64,000 bases of DNA, taken from NCBI GenBank assembly GCA_038226175.1, contig JBBRQP010000006.1, positions 1 through 64,000 on the forward strand, in the 5' to 3' direction. Within the stretch, counting starts at the first letter, position 1. The number at the start of each line of letters is the position of its first letter. Made by a program: the position numbers and the translations under genes. The DNA comes from JBBRQP01 sp038226175. Its GTDB lineage: Bacteria; Cyanobacteriota; Cyanobacteriia; Gloeobacterales; Anthocerotibacteraceae. This document shows, piece by piece, positions 18,550-25,535 of the stretch. The notes under the pieces were generated by a model, which worked only from the letters and a program-made list of their open reading frames with translations, did no database searches and had not been told where the DNA came from.

Positions 18550-19208
18550 AAAAATTATTGATGATCCTATCTGTAGTCCTACCTTGGTTGGTACGGCGGC
18601 GTCTACTAGAAAAATTCTGGGGCTATCAACTACATCCGACAAGTCGTATTGGTTTGGCTTGGATATTTCCTAAGCAGCTGATCATGGCAGAGCATACGGC
18701 TATTGGTCATCTTACGGTGTGTAAAAATATCGATTTACTCCATCTCAAGTGTCATGCTGTAATTGGTCGTGGCAATTGGATTACAGGGTTTTCTTCGGAG
18801 CCATCTGTCCACTTTATGCACCAAAAAGACCGCCATCCCCAACTAATTCTAGAAGAACATGCCGCTATTACCCATCGCCATATTATTGACTGTACCCATA
18901 CCGTGACTTTGGGCGCGTTTTCAGTCTTTGCAGGCTATCAGTCACAAATTTTATCTCACAGTATTGACTTAGATAGATGTCGTCAATCATCAGCACCCAT
19001 CAGCATTGGCAAGTATTGTTTTTTGGGTACCAACTGTGTGTTGTTAGGTGGCAGTATCTTACCGGATTACTCGGTCTTGGGTGCAAAATCACTGCTTAAT
19101 AAATCCTACCAAGACACGCATTATCTTTATGCTGGTGTACCTGCACGCCCTGTCAAGCCGCTACCTGAATTACTTTATTTCTCTCGCAAGACAGGCTTTG
19201 TCCAGTAA
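18546..19208 (+). CDS. Hexapeptide-repeat acyltransferase (putative O-acetyltransferase)
   Basis: 220-aa protein of left-handed beta-helix type. It has isoleucine-patch repeats (RIGLAWIFPKQLIMAEHTAIGHL, then ISIGKYCFLGTNCVLLGGSILPDYSVLGAKSLL) and an ending YLYAGVPARPVKPLPE typical of sugar O-acetyltransferases. A histidine in the middle (near 110-120, HRHIIDCTHT) could be catalytic. It probably acetylates a sugar of the repeat unit. It begins with an ATGA overlap. Compared with the acetyltransferase at 20390 the repeats are less regular. Confidence 0.75.
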   Translation: MKKLLMILSVVLPWLVRRRLLEKFWGYQLHPTSRIGLAWIFPKQLIMAEHTAIGHLTVCKNIDLLHLKCHAVIGRGNWITGFSSEPSVHFMHQKDRHPQLILEEHAAITHRHIIDCTHTVTLGAFSVFAGYQSQILSHSIDLDRCRQSSAPISIGKYCFLGTNCVLLGGSILPDYSVLGAKSLLNKSYQDTHYLYAGVPARPVKPLPELLYFSRKTGFVQ

Positions 19209-19221
19209 TGAGGTCAATAGT

Positions 19222-20385
19222 ATGAATATCCTCCATATCATTCCTTCTCTCAATCCAGCGATGGGTGGAACTGTTGAAGTTATTAACCATTTATCCTACG
19301 CCTTGATGGCCCGTGGTTATCAAGTAGAAACCCTCTGTTTAGATAGTCCTGATGCACTCTGGTTAGATTGCTTTCCATTTAAGGTCTATGCTTTGGGACA
19401 CAGTTTATTTGAGTATCGCTATTGCCAATATCTATTACCTTGGCTACATCAAAATGCCCATCAATATGATTACATTATCGTTCATGGCTTGTGGCAATAT
19501 CCAAGTTTTGCGACTTGGCTCGCCTTACATAATACTAATATTCCCTATTTTGTTTATCCTCATGGCATGCTTGATCCTTGGTTCAAAAAAACTTATCCCC
19601 TCAAGCATCTTAAAAAATGGCTGTATTGGCCTTGGGCTGACTATCGGGTTTTGCGGGATGCAGCGGGAATATTATTCACTTCCGAAGAAGAATGTAGCCT
19701 AGCGCGTCAATCATTTTGGTTGTATCAAGGCACCGAATATGTTGTTAACTTGGGTATTTGCGCACCCCCCATTGACCAACAAGAACAGACGCAGATATTC
19801 TTTGAAAATTTTCCTGATCTCGTAGGTAAACGAATACTCTTATTTTTGGGTAGAATGCATCCCAAAAAAGGCTGTGACTTACTAATCGAAGCCTTTGCTC
19901 GTGTGGCGCAGCATGACCAAAACTTACATTTGGTGATGGCAGGGCCGGATCAAAGCGGTTGGCAACATCAATTAGAACACCAAGCTCAGACTTTAGGGAT
20001 TGGTGAGCGGGTGAGTTGGCTAGGTCTACTCTCAGGTGATCTGAAATGGGGGGCTTTTCGGGCCGCTGAAGTATTTATATTACCTTCTCATCAAGAAAAT
20101 TTTGGGGTTGCGGTGGTTGAATCCTTGGCCTGTGCTACGCCAGTAATTATTTCTCATAAAGTCAATATTTGGCGTGAAATTGAACGGGATCAGGCAGGTT
20201 TGGTAGTGCAAGATAATCTTGATAGTTTAGTGACAGGCCTAGAACAATGGCTAACTCTTTCGACAGTATCCTTACACACTATGCAGCAAAATACACAAAC
20301 CTGTTTTGCCCAACGCTTTGAGATTCAGCAAACTGTTGAGCAATTACTGGATGTTTTACAAAATTCTCCTCAGCAAAGTATCTAG
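19222..20385 (+). CDS. Family 4 glycosyltransferase
   Basis: 387 aa from ATG 19222 (MNILHIIPSLNPAMGGTVEV), the start that gives a proper GT-B N-terminus. The longer open frame back to 19048 overlaps the acetyltransferase gene and is rejected. HGLWQYPSFA and PHGMLDPWFKK mark the acceptor half of GT4 enzymes that act early in colanic-acid-like pathways. The donor half has ILLFLGRMHPKKGCDLLIEAF and ENFGVAVVESLACATPVIISH with E-x7-E. It ends 4 bp before the second acetyltransferase gene. Confidence 0.88.
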   Translation: MNILHIIPSLNPAMGGTVEVINHLSYALMARGYQVETLCLDSPDALWLDCFPFKVYALGHSLFEYRYCQYLLPWLHQNAHQYDYIIVHGLWQYPSFATWLALHNTNIPYFVYPHGMLDPWFKKTYPLKHLKKWLYWPWADYRVLRDAAGILFTSEEECSLARQSFWLYQGTEYVVNLGICAPPIDQQEQTQIFFENFPDLVGKRILLFLGRMHPKKGCDLLIEAFARVAQHDQNLHLVMAGPDQSGWQHQLEHQAQTLGIGERVSWLGLLSGDLKWGAFRAAEVFILPSHQENFGVAVVESLACATPVIISHKVNIWREIERDQAGLVVQDNLDSLVTGLEQWLTLSTVSLHTMQQNTQTCFAQRFEIQQTVEQLLDVLQNSPQQSI

Positions 20386-20389
20386 TCCC

Positions 20390-20998
20390 ATGGAAAACCC
20401 CTCGTTACATCCAGAGTTTATTGACCCAGGCCATCATGAGCCGAATTACGCTTTTCCTATCCAAAATCTTACGAGATTTGAGTTGCCCGCCAACTTTCGG
20501 GGACGCTCAGCTTGGCAGGTGCAACTTTGGTGGTTAGTACAATCAACCTTGTTTGGTCTATCACCACAATTTATGTTTGCTTGGCGCTGCTGGCTATTAC
20601 GTTTATTTGGTGCCCAAATCGGTAAAAATGTGTTGATTCGGCCTACAGTTCGCATCACCTATCCTTGGAAAGTTGTCATTGATGATTTTGCGTGGATCGG
20701 GGATGACGTCATAATCTATAGCTTGGGTACAATCACGATTGGAAAGTGTGCGGTTATCTCGCAGCGTTCCTATCTGTGTGCAGCAAGTCATGACTATCAA
20801 CAACCCAACTTTGATATCTATACTAAACCGATTTATATTGGGGACCAAGTTTGGCTTGCGACCGATGTTTTTGTAGCACCGGGTGTGACGATTGCCCAAG
20901 GTGCGGTTGTAGGTGCCCGCAGTTCGGTACTCAACGACTTAGCGGGGATGATGGTCTATGTTGGTACCCCTGCTCGTTTACTCAAACCACGAATTTAA
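20390..20998 (+). CDS. WcaF-like colanic-acid-type acetyltransferase
   Basis: 202 aa from ATG 20390. Features follow the WcaF family. An N-terminal LPANFRGRSAWQVQLWW segment precedes a hydrophobic helix (VQSTLFGLSPQFMFAWRCWLL). Hexapeptide repeats follow from about 90 (IGKNVLIRPTVRITYPWKV, WIGDDVIIYSLGTITIGKCAVIS). The catalytic-loop-type CAASHDYQQPNFD comes next, and the protein ends YVGTPARLLKPRI. It would acetylate a sugar of the repeat unit using acetyl-CoA. The adjoining WcaI-like gene strengthens the colanic-acid-type comparison. Confidence 0.85.
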   Translation: MENPSLHPEFIDPGHHEPNYAFPIQNLTRFELPANFRGRSAWQVQLWWLVQSTLFGLSPQFMFAWRCWLLRLFGAQIGKNVLIRPTVRITYPWKVVIDDFAWIGDDVIIYSLGTITIGKCAVISQRSYLCAASHDYQQPNFDIYTKPIYIGDQVWLATDVFVAPGVTIAQGAVVGARSSVLNDLAGMMVYVGTPARLLKPRI

Positions 20999-21004
20999 AC
21001 TACT

Positions 21005-22297
21005 ATGCGCATTCTTATCTATGGTCTCAACTTCGCACCCGAACTGACAGGTGTGGGCAAATATACGGGTGAAATGGCATTTTGGCTGGCTGCCCAGGGA
21101 TTTGATGTCCGTGTTGTGACTGGGTTGCCCTACTATCCCGCTTGGCAGGTAGCCGCCGAGTATTGCGGTAAAGGCTATCACATCGAATATCAGCAGAGTG
21201 TCACGATTTATCGTTGTCCGCTGTGGGTCACGCCCCAACCAACCAGCCGCCAACGGTTGCTGCACCTAGCGTCCTTTGCTCTAGCCAGCTTGCCTGTCTT
21301 ACTCAATCAAGCGCGCTGGCATCCGGACTGGGTGATGGTGATGGAACCAACTTTTTTGTGTGTACCAGGAGCTTTAGTGACGGCGCGTTTAGCTGGCAGT
21401 AACTCTTGGCTGCATGTCCAAGATTTTGAACTAGATGCGGCTTTTGAATTGGGCATCTTGCCGAAAGATAGTCGCCTGCATCAAAGCGTGAGCGGTCTAG
21501 AAAAATGGCTGCTGGCTCAGTTTGACCGGGTCTCAACGATTTCAACTGCGATGTTACACCGACTCCGGACTAAAGTTCGTGACCCCCAACGCACATTGCT
21601 TGTGCCCAATTGGATCGATACTGAGCAAATTTATCCCTTAACCAAGCCGAGTCTATTTCGCCAAGCGTTAGGTCTTGCCATGACTGATCGGGTAATTCTT
21701 TATGCTGGCAACATGAGCCGTAAACAAGGCTTGGAGATACTCCTGGAGGTTGCACAGCAGTTGAGACACCGTCCAGATGTGCAGTTTATCTTGTGTGGAG
21801 ATGGCACAGCGCGTCTTGAACTAGAACAACAAGCCACCCGCGAGGGGCTGACGCAGGTTCGTTTTTTACCCCTACAGCCCATCAACAAATTTAATGACCT
21901 GCTTAACCTTGCTGATATTCATGTGCTTATCCAAAAAGAAGCCGCAGCGGATTTAGTGATGCCCTCTAAGTTGACTGGAATGCTCGCGAGTGGTCGTCCG
22001 ATCTTGGCAACTGCCCCCCTAGGCACGGCAGTAGCTGACCTGATTCTGAGTGCTGAGTGTGGGGTGATCGTGCCCCCAGGTGATTCCAGCAGCTTGGTGC
22101 AAGCTCTAGAAACCATGCTCAAGGAAGATGAGCAACGTCAGGTTTGGGGAAAAAATGGCAGAGCCTATGCTCAACTTCATTGCAGTCAGACCCAGATTTT
22201 GAGCGCGTTAGCCGCGCACTTGCTGGGGCAGCACAACGATTTAAGTACCAACTCTCAATTAGTTCGACCTACTATTGCTAATCCTAGGAGTTACTAA
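21005..22297 (+). CDS. WcaI-like family 4 glycosyltransferase
   Basis: 430 aa. The start MRILIYGLNFAPELTGVGKYTGEMA and the following VVTGLPYYPAWQV are highly characteristic of the WcaI family (colanic acid glycosyltransferases). The donor half has VILYAGNMSRKQGLEILLEV and IHVLIQKEAAADLVMPSKLTGMLASGRPILA, also as in WcaI. It would add a sugar (fucose in the E. coli relative; unknown here). It lies next to a WcaF-like gene, as in colanic acid loci. Its stop overlaps the next ATG by one base (TAATG). Confidence 0.87.
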   Translation: MRILIYGLNFAPELTGVGKYTGEMAFWLAAQGFDVRVVTGLPYYPAWQVAAEYCGKGYHIEYQQSVTIYRCPLWVTPQPTSRQRLLHLASFALASLPVLLNQARWHPDWVMVMEPTFLCVPGALVTARLAGSNSWLHVQDFELDAAFELGILPKDSRLHQSVSGLEKWLLAQFDRVSTISTAMLHRLRTKVRDPQRTLLVPNWIDTEQIYPLTKPSLFRQALGLAMTDRVILYAGNMSRKQGLEILLEVAQQLRHRPDVQFILCGDGTARLELEQQATREGLTQVRFLPLQPINKFNDLLNLADIHVLIQKEAAADLVMPSKLTGMLASGRPILATAPLGTAVADLILSAECGVIVPPGDSSSLVQALETMLKEDEQRQVWGKNGRAYAQLHCSQTQILSALAAHLLGQHNDLSTNSQLVRPTIANPRSY

Positions 22298-22539
22298 TGC
22301 ATACTTTATCTAGATCTAAAACCTTACTTGAGCGCATTGGCATTGATCAGCGTCTGAGTCCAACCCTACCCTGCTTAAAAAAACACCAAGTTTATGTATG
22401 TCTGGTTTTGGATATGTTGGACTCTGGCTATACGCCTGAGCAATTGATCCGGGATCATCCTTTTTTAGATGAGTCTGATATTTTAGCTTGCCTCATATAC
22501 GGACTCGACTCAGAGCCTAAATCTAAGATCGCTGCATAA
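22297..22539 (+). CDS. DUF433-family small protein
   Basis: 80 aa. The stretch IGIDQRLSPTLPCLKKHQVYV, then LVLDMLDSGYTPEQLIRDHPFLDESDILACLIY, follows the DUF433 pattern: short beta hairpin, then a winged-helix-like core ending in 'hPxLxxxDIxAaL'. DUF433 proteins are often antitoxin-like or DNA-binding. No toxin gene follows. It is translationally coupled (TAATG) to the WcaI-like gene and ends the first operon, so a role as operon-linked regulator or a captured antitoxin are both possible. The usual Gly-Lys-Pro-x-I loop of the family is degenerate (SPTLPCLK). Confidence 0.65.
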   Translation: MHTLSRSKTLLERIGIDQRLSPTLPCLKKHQVYVCLVLDMLDSGYTPEQLIRDHPFLDESDILACLIYGLDSEPKSKIAA

Positions 22540-22666
22540 GGTAAGCGGCGCAAATAGTTTTCTGATTAGCAAACTACTGACCTTAGCGATAAAATCACAG
22601 AGCCCAGGATACCGAAAAGACCAAATAGGTACAATTGTCGGTATAGCTTGCAACAGTCACCATATC
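22540..22666. other. Intergenic gap between the first operon and the second leader copy
   Basis: About 127 bp with no open frame of note. A weak inverted pair TAGTTT (22555-22560) and AAACTA (22571-22576) has a 10-base loop and no T tract, so I do not call it a terminator. Together with the leader copy to 22963 there are 424 bp without an ordinary gene. Confidence 0.4.
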
Positions 22667-22786
22667 AAACTGTAGCTTTAGATACATAATTTTTTGGTGG
22701 ACTAGCGTATCTTAGTTTTAAATACTTCAGAAATTGTTCCTAGTTGCATTTAGACGCTTTTTGTAAGTCATAGGTTCAGATAGTTT

Positions 22787-22800
22787 GCGGGAATTCCCGC
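22787..22800. promoter_or_regulatory. Perfect palindrome GCGGGAATTCCCGC, leader copy 2
   Basis: Both arms are identical to those in copy 1 while the centre changed from TT to AT. That makes copy 2 a fully self-complementary 14-mer. It is followed by TTTGTTTGG as in copy 1. Confidence 0.5.
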
Positions 22801-22819
22801 TTTGTTTGGAGGAGACGAC

Positions 22820-22852
22820 ATGCTTGCGTGCGCTTCACAGACAAATCCTTAG
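22820..22852 (+). CDS. Possible 10-codon leader ORF, copy 2 (MLACASQTNP)
   Basis: ATG at 22820 is preceded by GGAGGAG (22808-22814), a better Shine-Dalgarno than in copy 1, and ends in TAG at 22850-22852. Nine of ten codons are identical with the first copy at the nucleotide level. The tenth codon changes TTT to CCT but the stop is kept. If a sigma-70 promoter for this transcript exists it must lie upstream of 22800. I could not identify one with confidence. Confidence 0.4.
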   Translation: MLACASQTNP

Positions 22853-22963
22853 TATTAGTCTGTTCAACTAAAACCTTTCAAAGCAAATATCCAGGTTTTG
22901 CGGCAGCCAACCCGAGTTTTTTTTACAACCAATCACTCTAATGGAGACCGGAGACCATACCTT

Positions 22964-23113
22964 ATGCATGCTGACGTACTTGCGGGTATCAGTAGACGCT
23001 TAAAACCGCATACTGAACATTTTCCTAAACCAATGGTGCCATTTCTCAACCGTCCCATGGCTACAGCTACCCTCATCATGATCTCGGTAAATCATGAAGC
23101 TGCTGATATCTAG
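22964..23113 (+). pseudogene. Truncated remnant of the sugar nucleotidyltransferase gene
   Basis: The frame from ATG 22964 encodes 49 residues. Residues 1-31 match the start of the enzyme at 709 (MHA.VLA, RRLKP, TEH.PKPMVPFLNRP). Similarity ends abruptly at 23056. One residue is lost in the nucleotide-binding loop, and AGVGKRLKPLT has become GISRRLKPHT, so the fragment cannot be catalytic. After the break it reads 18 unrelated codons and stops at 23113, overlapping the following gene by 20 bp. It may survive only as a translated leader that couples ribosomes to that gene. Confidence 0.8.
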
Positions 23114-23720
23114 TTTGGTCATCCTTAGCGCAATCTGGTTTGGGAGTCGCATTCTTATATGGCAACAGGCACAGCAGCAGCACCCTACAGCGATTGTGGT
23201 TTTGGGTGGCGGACAACGACGGGAGCAAGAAGCTGCCCACTTAGCCCATGGCTATCCTGCCTTACCCATCCTAATTTCTTCGGGTTCGGCCTTGCCCTGT
23301 CTCTATCGGGAATTAACGCTCAAACAGGGTATTGCTTGGTCACGGGTAAAAGTAGATTTTCGGGCAAAAGATACCCTGGGTAATTTCACAGCGCTGTTGC
23401 CCTATCTACTTACCGATCAGCCGCGTAAAGTATTGCTGGTTACCTCCGCGGGACAATGGCCTAGAGCTGCTGTGTTGAGCACTTTGATCTGGGGTAGTCG
23501 AGGGATTGCTGTCGAGGCGGTACCTATTGCTGGGGCGGGACATGAAGAGTCTTGGTTCAAACTAGGCCGTGATACCGTGCGCGCGTTGGTTTGGTTAGGT
23601 CTAGGGGATATCACAATCCAGTATCGTTCTGACACCGAAGTCAACCTTCAACAAAAGCTCCCCCAAGCGCGTTGTGAGAGTGGTACCGCCACGTTACCGC
23701 ATGCATTTTTTAATCCTTAG
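23094..23720 (+). CDS. YdcF/DUF218-family membrane-anchored protein
   Basis: 208 aa. An N-terminal signal anchor (LLISSLVILSAIWFGSRILIW) is followed by the DUF218 domain: AIVVLGGGQRREQEAAHLAHG, PILISSGSA, AKDTLGNFTALLPYL, KVLLVTSAGQWPRAAVLS and GIAVEAVPI. Members (YdcF, SanA, ElyC) are linked to envelope polysaccharide or lipid-carrier homeostasis. Residues such as the D of 'KDT.GN' are family hallmarks. The start lies inside the nucleotidyltransferase remnant with no strong ribosome site, so coupled translation is likely. It is followed after 8 bp by the membrane glycosyltransferase gene. Confidence 0.82.
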   Translation: MKLLISSLVILSAIWFGSRILIWQQAQQQHPTAIVVLGGGQRREQEAAHLAHGYPALPILISSGSALPCLYRELTLKQGIAWSRVKVDFRAKDTLGNFTALLPYLLTDQPRKVLLVTSAGQWPRAAVLSTLIWGSRGIAVEAVPIAGAGHEESWFKLGRDTVRALVWLGLGDITIQYRSDTEVNLQQKLPQARCESGTATLPHAFFNP

Positions 23721-23728
23721 GTAGTCTG

Positions 23729-25501
23729 ATGACCAGTCCTGCTCTATCCAAACATCTAGCCCATAATAGCGGTATCAAATTATTATCCCAAGCCTTGCAA
23801 CAGGTCTTAGACCGTCCTTGGCTGACCCTAGTTATAGTTACCTATCTAGTTTTAGCTTGGGTTAGTTGGGGCAAACTTGGCGATCCGATCATTGATATCG
23901 GTCACGAAGTAGAAATCCCACGCCGTTTGCTGATGGGACAGGTACTCTATCGCGATATCCAAATCGCCTATGGCCCGTTTCCTTACTACCTCCACGCCCT
24001 TGCCCTCAAAGTTTTTGGTCAGCATCTAGAAGTTTTTTATATCACTGGTTTGTTGGTGAGCTTTACTTTGGTAGGGCTAGTCTTTCGTTTGGGTCAGGTG
24101 CTCACCAATCAGGTTTGGGCAGCTTTGATGGCCTTGGCTGTTGTAGGTTACGGAGTATTTGTTCCGGGTTTATATAACTTTGTTTTGCCTTACAGTTATG
24201 GCTGCACCTATGGCATGGTTTTTGGGTTAGGAGCGATTGTGTTGCTCTGGCATTACACCCGCGAACTGCATCTAGGCTGGTTGCTGCTCAGTGGTTTGAG
24301 TGTGACGCTCGCACTATTGTCCAAACCAGAATATGGTATGTCTGCGCTCGTAGCAGTCTGGATCGGCCTAAATCTTAGTCCGATGCAGCGTTGGCAAACA
24401 CGGCTAAAACATAATGTGCTATGGCTGATGGTGGTGTTGGTGACAACTGGCGTACCTCTAGCTTTTTTGGCCGCTCAAAGCTCGTGGCAGACTCTTTATC
24501 AGTCGTTTTTTCCGGTCGGTAAATTTGCCCTGCTCAACCGTAATTTACTATTTCGGACTTCGTGGCTGATGACGGTGAGTTCTTGGTGGACTAGTGCCAA
24601 AGTTGCCTTGCCTGATTTTCTATTTTTATTAGGTGCGATGACCCTCAGCCGCAAATTACCTTTACCGCAAACCCTACCTTGGCAGCCTGCGCTCAAATTT
24701 AGCTTAGGCACCCTGCTAGGTGGTCTAGGTCTATGGCTAGGGCAAACACTAGCCACACATCATGCGCCCCATTATTTACACCCACTAGATCATCTGCAAT
24801 GGACAATTCCCGTTATTGGCGTTTGGTTTTTGTTACAAATACGGGGCTTTAAGGGCGATATCCGGGGCATTCTTTTAGTAACCCTGTTAGTTTATGCCGC
24901 ACTCCTCAATGCCCGCTGGCTCTGGGATATTCGCGCCTATGGCCTTTATGCAACCCCAGTGGTGATCTTATTTTTGGTATTTTGTCATGATCTCGCAGGT
25001 CTTCTACGTTGGCGATTAGCTGCGGTGCTTTGGGCTGGACTCGTGATTGGCTTAGTAATGCGCACGGGCGAATTTCAGGCGTACCGTTGGGCAATTAGCT
25101 CGACCTATGGCACCATCTACACCAATGACCAACCTTTAGCGCAAGCATCCCAGCAAACTATTGAGCTCCTGGCAGCCCTAAAAGTTCGTACAGCACTCGT
25201 CTTACCCGAAGGTTCGCTGCTCAATTTCTTGAGTAATACGACCTCACCCAGCCGAGAAACCAACCTCATTCCGGGTATTCTCGCCACACCGCAAGAGGAG
25301 CATAATTTTGTAACCCAGATGCACGCCGATCCACCTCAGGCCATTGTTTTGGTTGATCCGCTGCTATTTGAGCAACAACTCTGGGGTTATAGCGGTTATG
25401 CCGCCTACAATCCGCTGGTCTCTACCTGGATCACCCAAGAGCATTATCTGGTCAATAGGTTTCCGATGTCTCTAGGCTCCATCAGTATCTACGTCCCTTA
25501 A
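23729..25501 (+). CDS. GT-C type integral membrane glycosyltransferase
   Basis: 590 aa with roughly ten or more hydrophobic helices. The first external loop has acidic residues (PIIDIGHEVEIPRRLLMGQVLYRDI; D56 and E60), the usual GT-C catalytic position. YGPFPYYLHALALKVFG follows, common in PMT/ArnT-like enzymes. A soluble C-terminal region begins near 455. Such enzymes use polyprenyl-phosphate sugars on the periplasmic side. The polyprenyl-phosphate glycosyltransferase at 30425 and the small flippase-like proteins at 31225 and 31690 would supply that donor. The acceptor (polysaccharide, lipid or protein) is not shown by the sequence. Confidence 0.7.
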   Translation: MTSPALSKHLAHNSGIKLLSQALQQVLDRPWLTLVIVTYLVLAWVSWGKLGDPIIDIGHEVEIPRRLLMGQVLYRDIQIAYGPFPYYLHALALKVFGQHLEVFYITGLLVSFTLVGLVFRLGQVLTNQVWAALMALAVVGYGVFVPGLYNFVLPYSYGCTYGMVFGLGAIVLLWHYTRELHLGWLLLSGLSVTLALLSKPEYGMSALVAVWIGLNLSPMQRWQTRLKHNVLWLMVVLVTTGVPLAFLAAQSSWQTLYQSFFPVGKFALLNRNLLFRTSWLMTVSSWWTSAKVALPDFLFLLGAMTLSRKLPLPQTLPWQPALKFSLGTLLGGLGLWLGQTLATHHAPHYLHPLDHLQWTIPVIGVWFLLQIRGFKGDIRGILLVTLLVYAALLNARWLWDIRAYGLYATPVVILFLVFCHDLAGLLRWRLAAVLWAGLVIGLVMRTGEFQAYRWAISSTYGTIYTNDQPLAQASQQTIELLAALKVRTALVLPEGSLLNFLSNTTSPSRETNLIPGILATPQEEHNFVTQMHADPPQAIVLVDPLLFEQQLWGYSGYAAYNPLVSTWITQEHYLVNRFPMSLGSISIYVP

Positions 25502-25535
25502 TTCCCCCCAACAACGACAAGGAAATAATTCGGTC

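Larger units (their letters stand above)
22667..23056 (+). repeat. Duplicated leader plus gene start, copy 2 (diverged)
   Basis: Matches 416-804 in the same orientation and order. The core 22750-22846 differs from copy 1 at three of 97 positions. Outside the core the copy has decayed. The segment 22724-22749 is strongly changed, the -10 TATAAT has become TACAAC, the region before the gene start has an insertion that duplicates GGAGACC, and the coding part has lost one codon plus several substitutions. It brings the leader in front of a ydcF-like gene. Confidence 0.9.
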
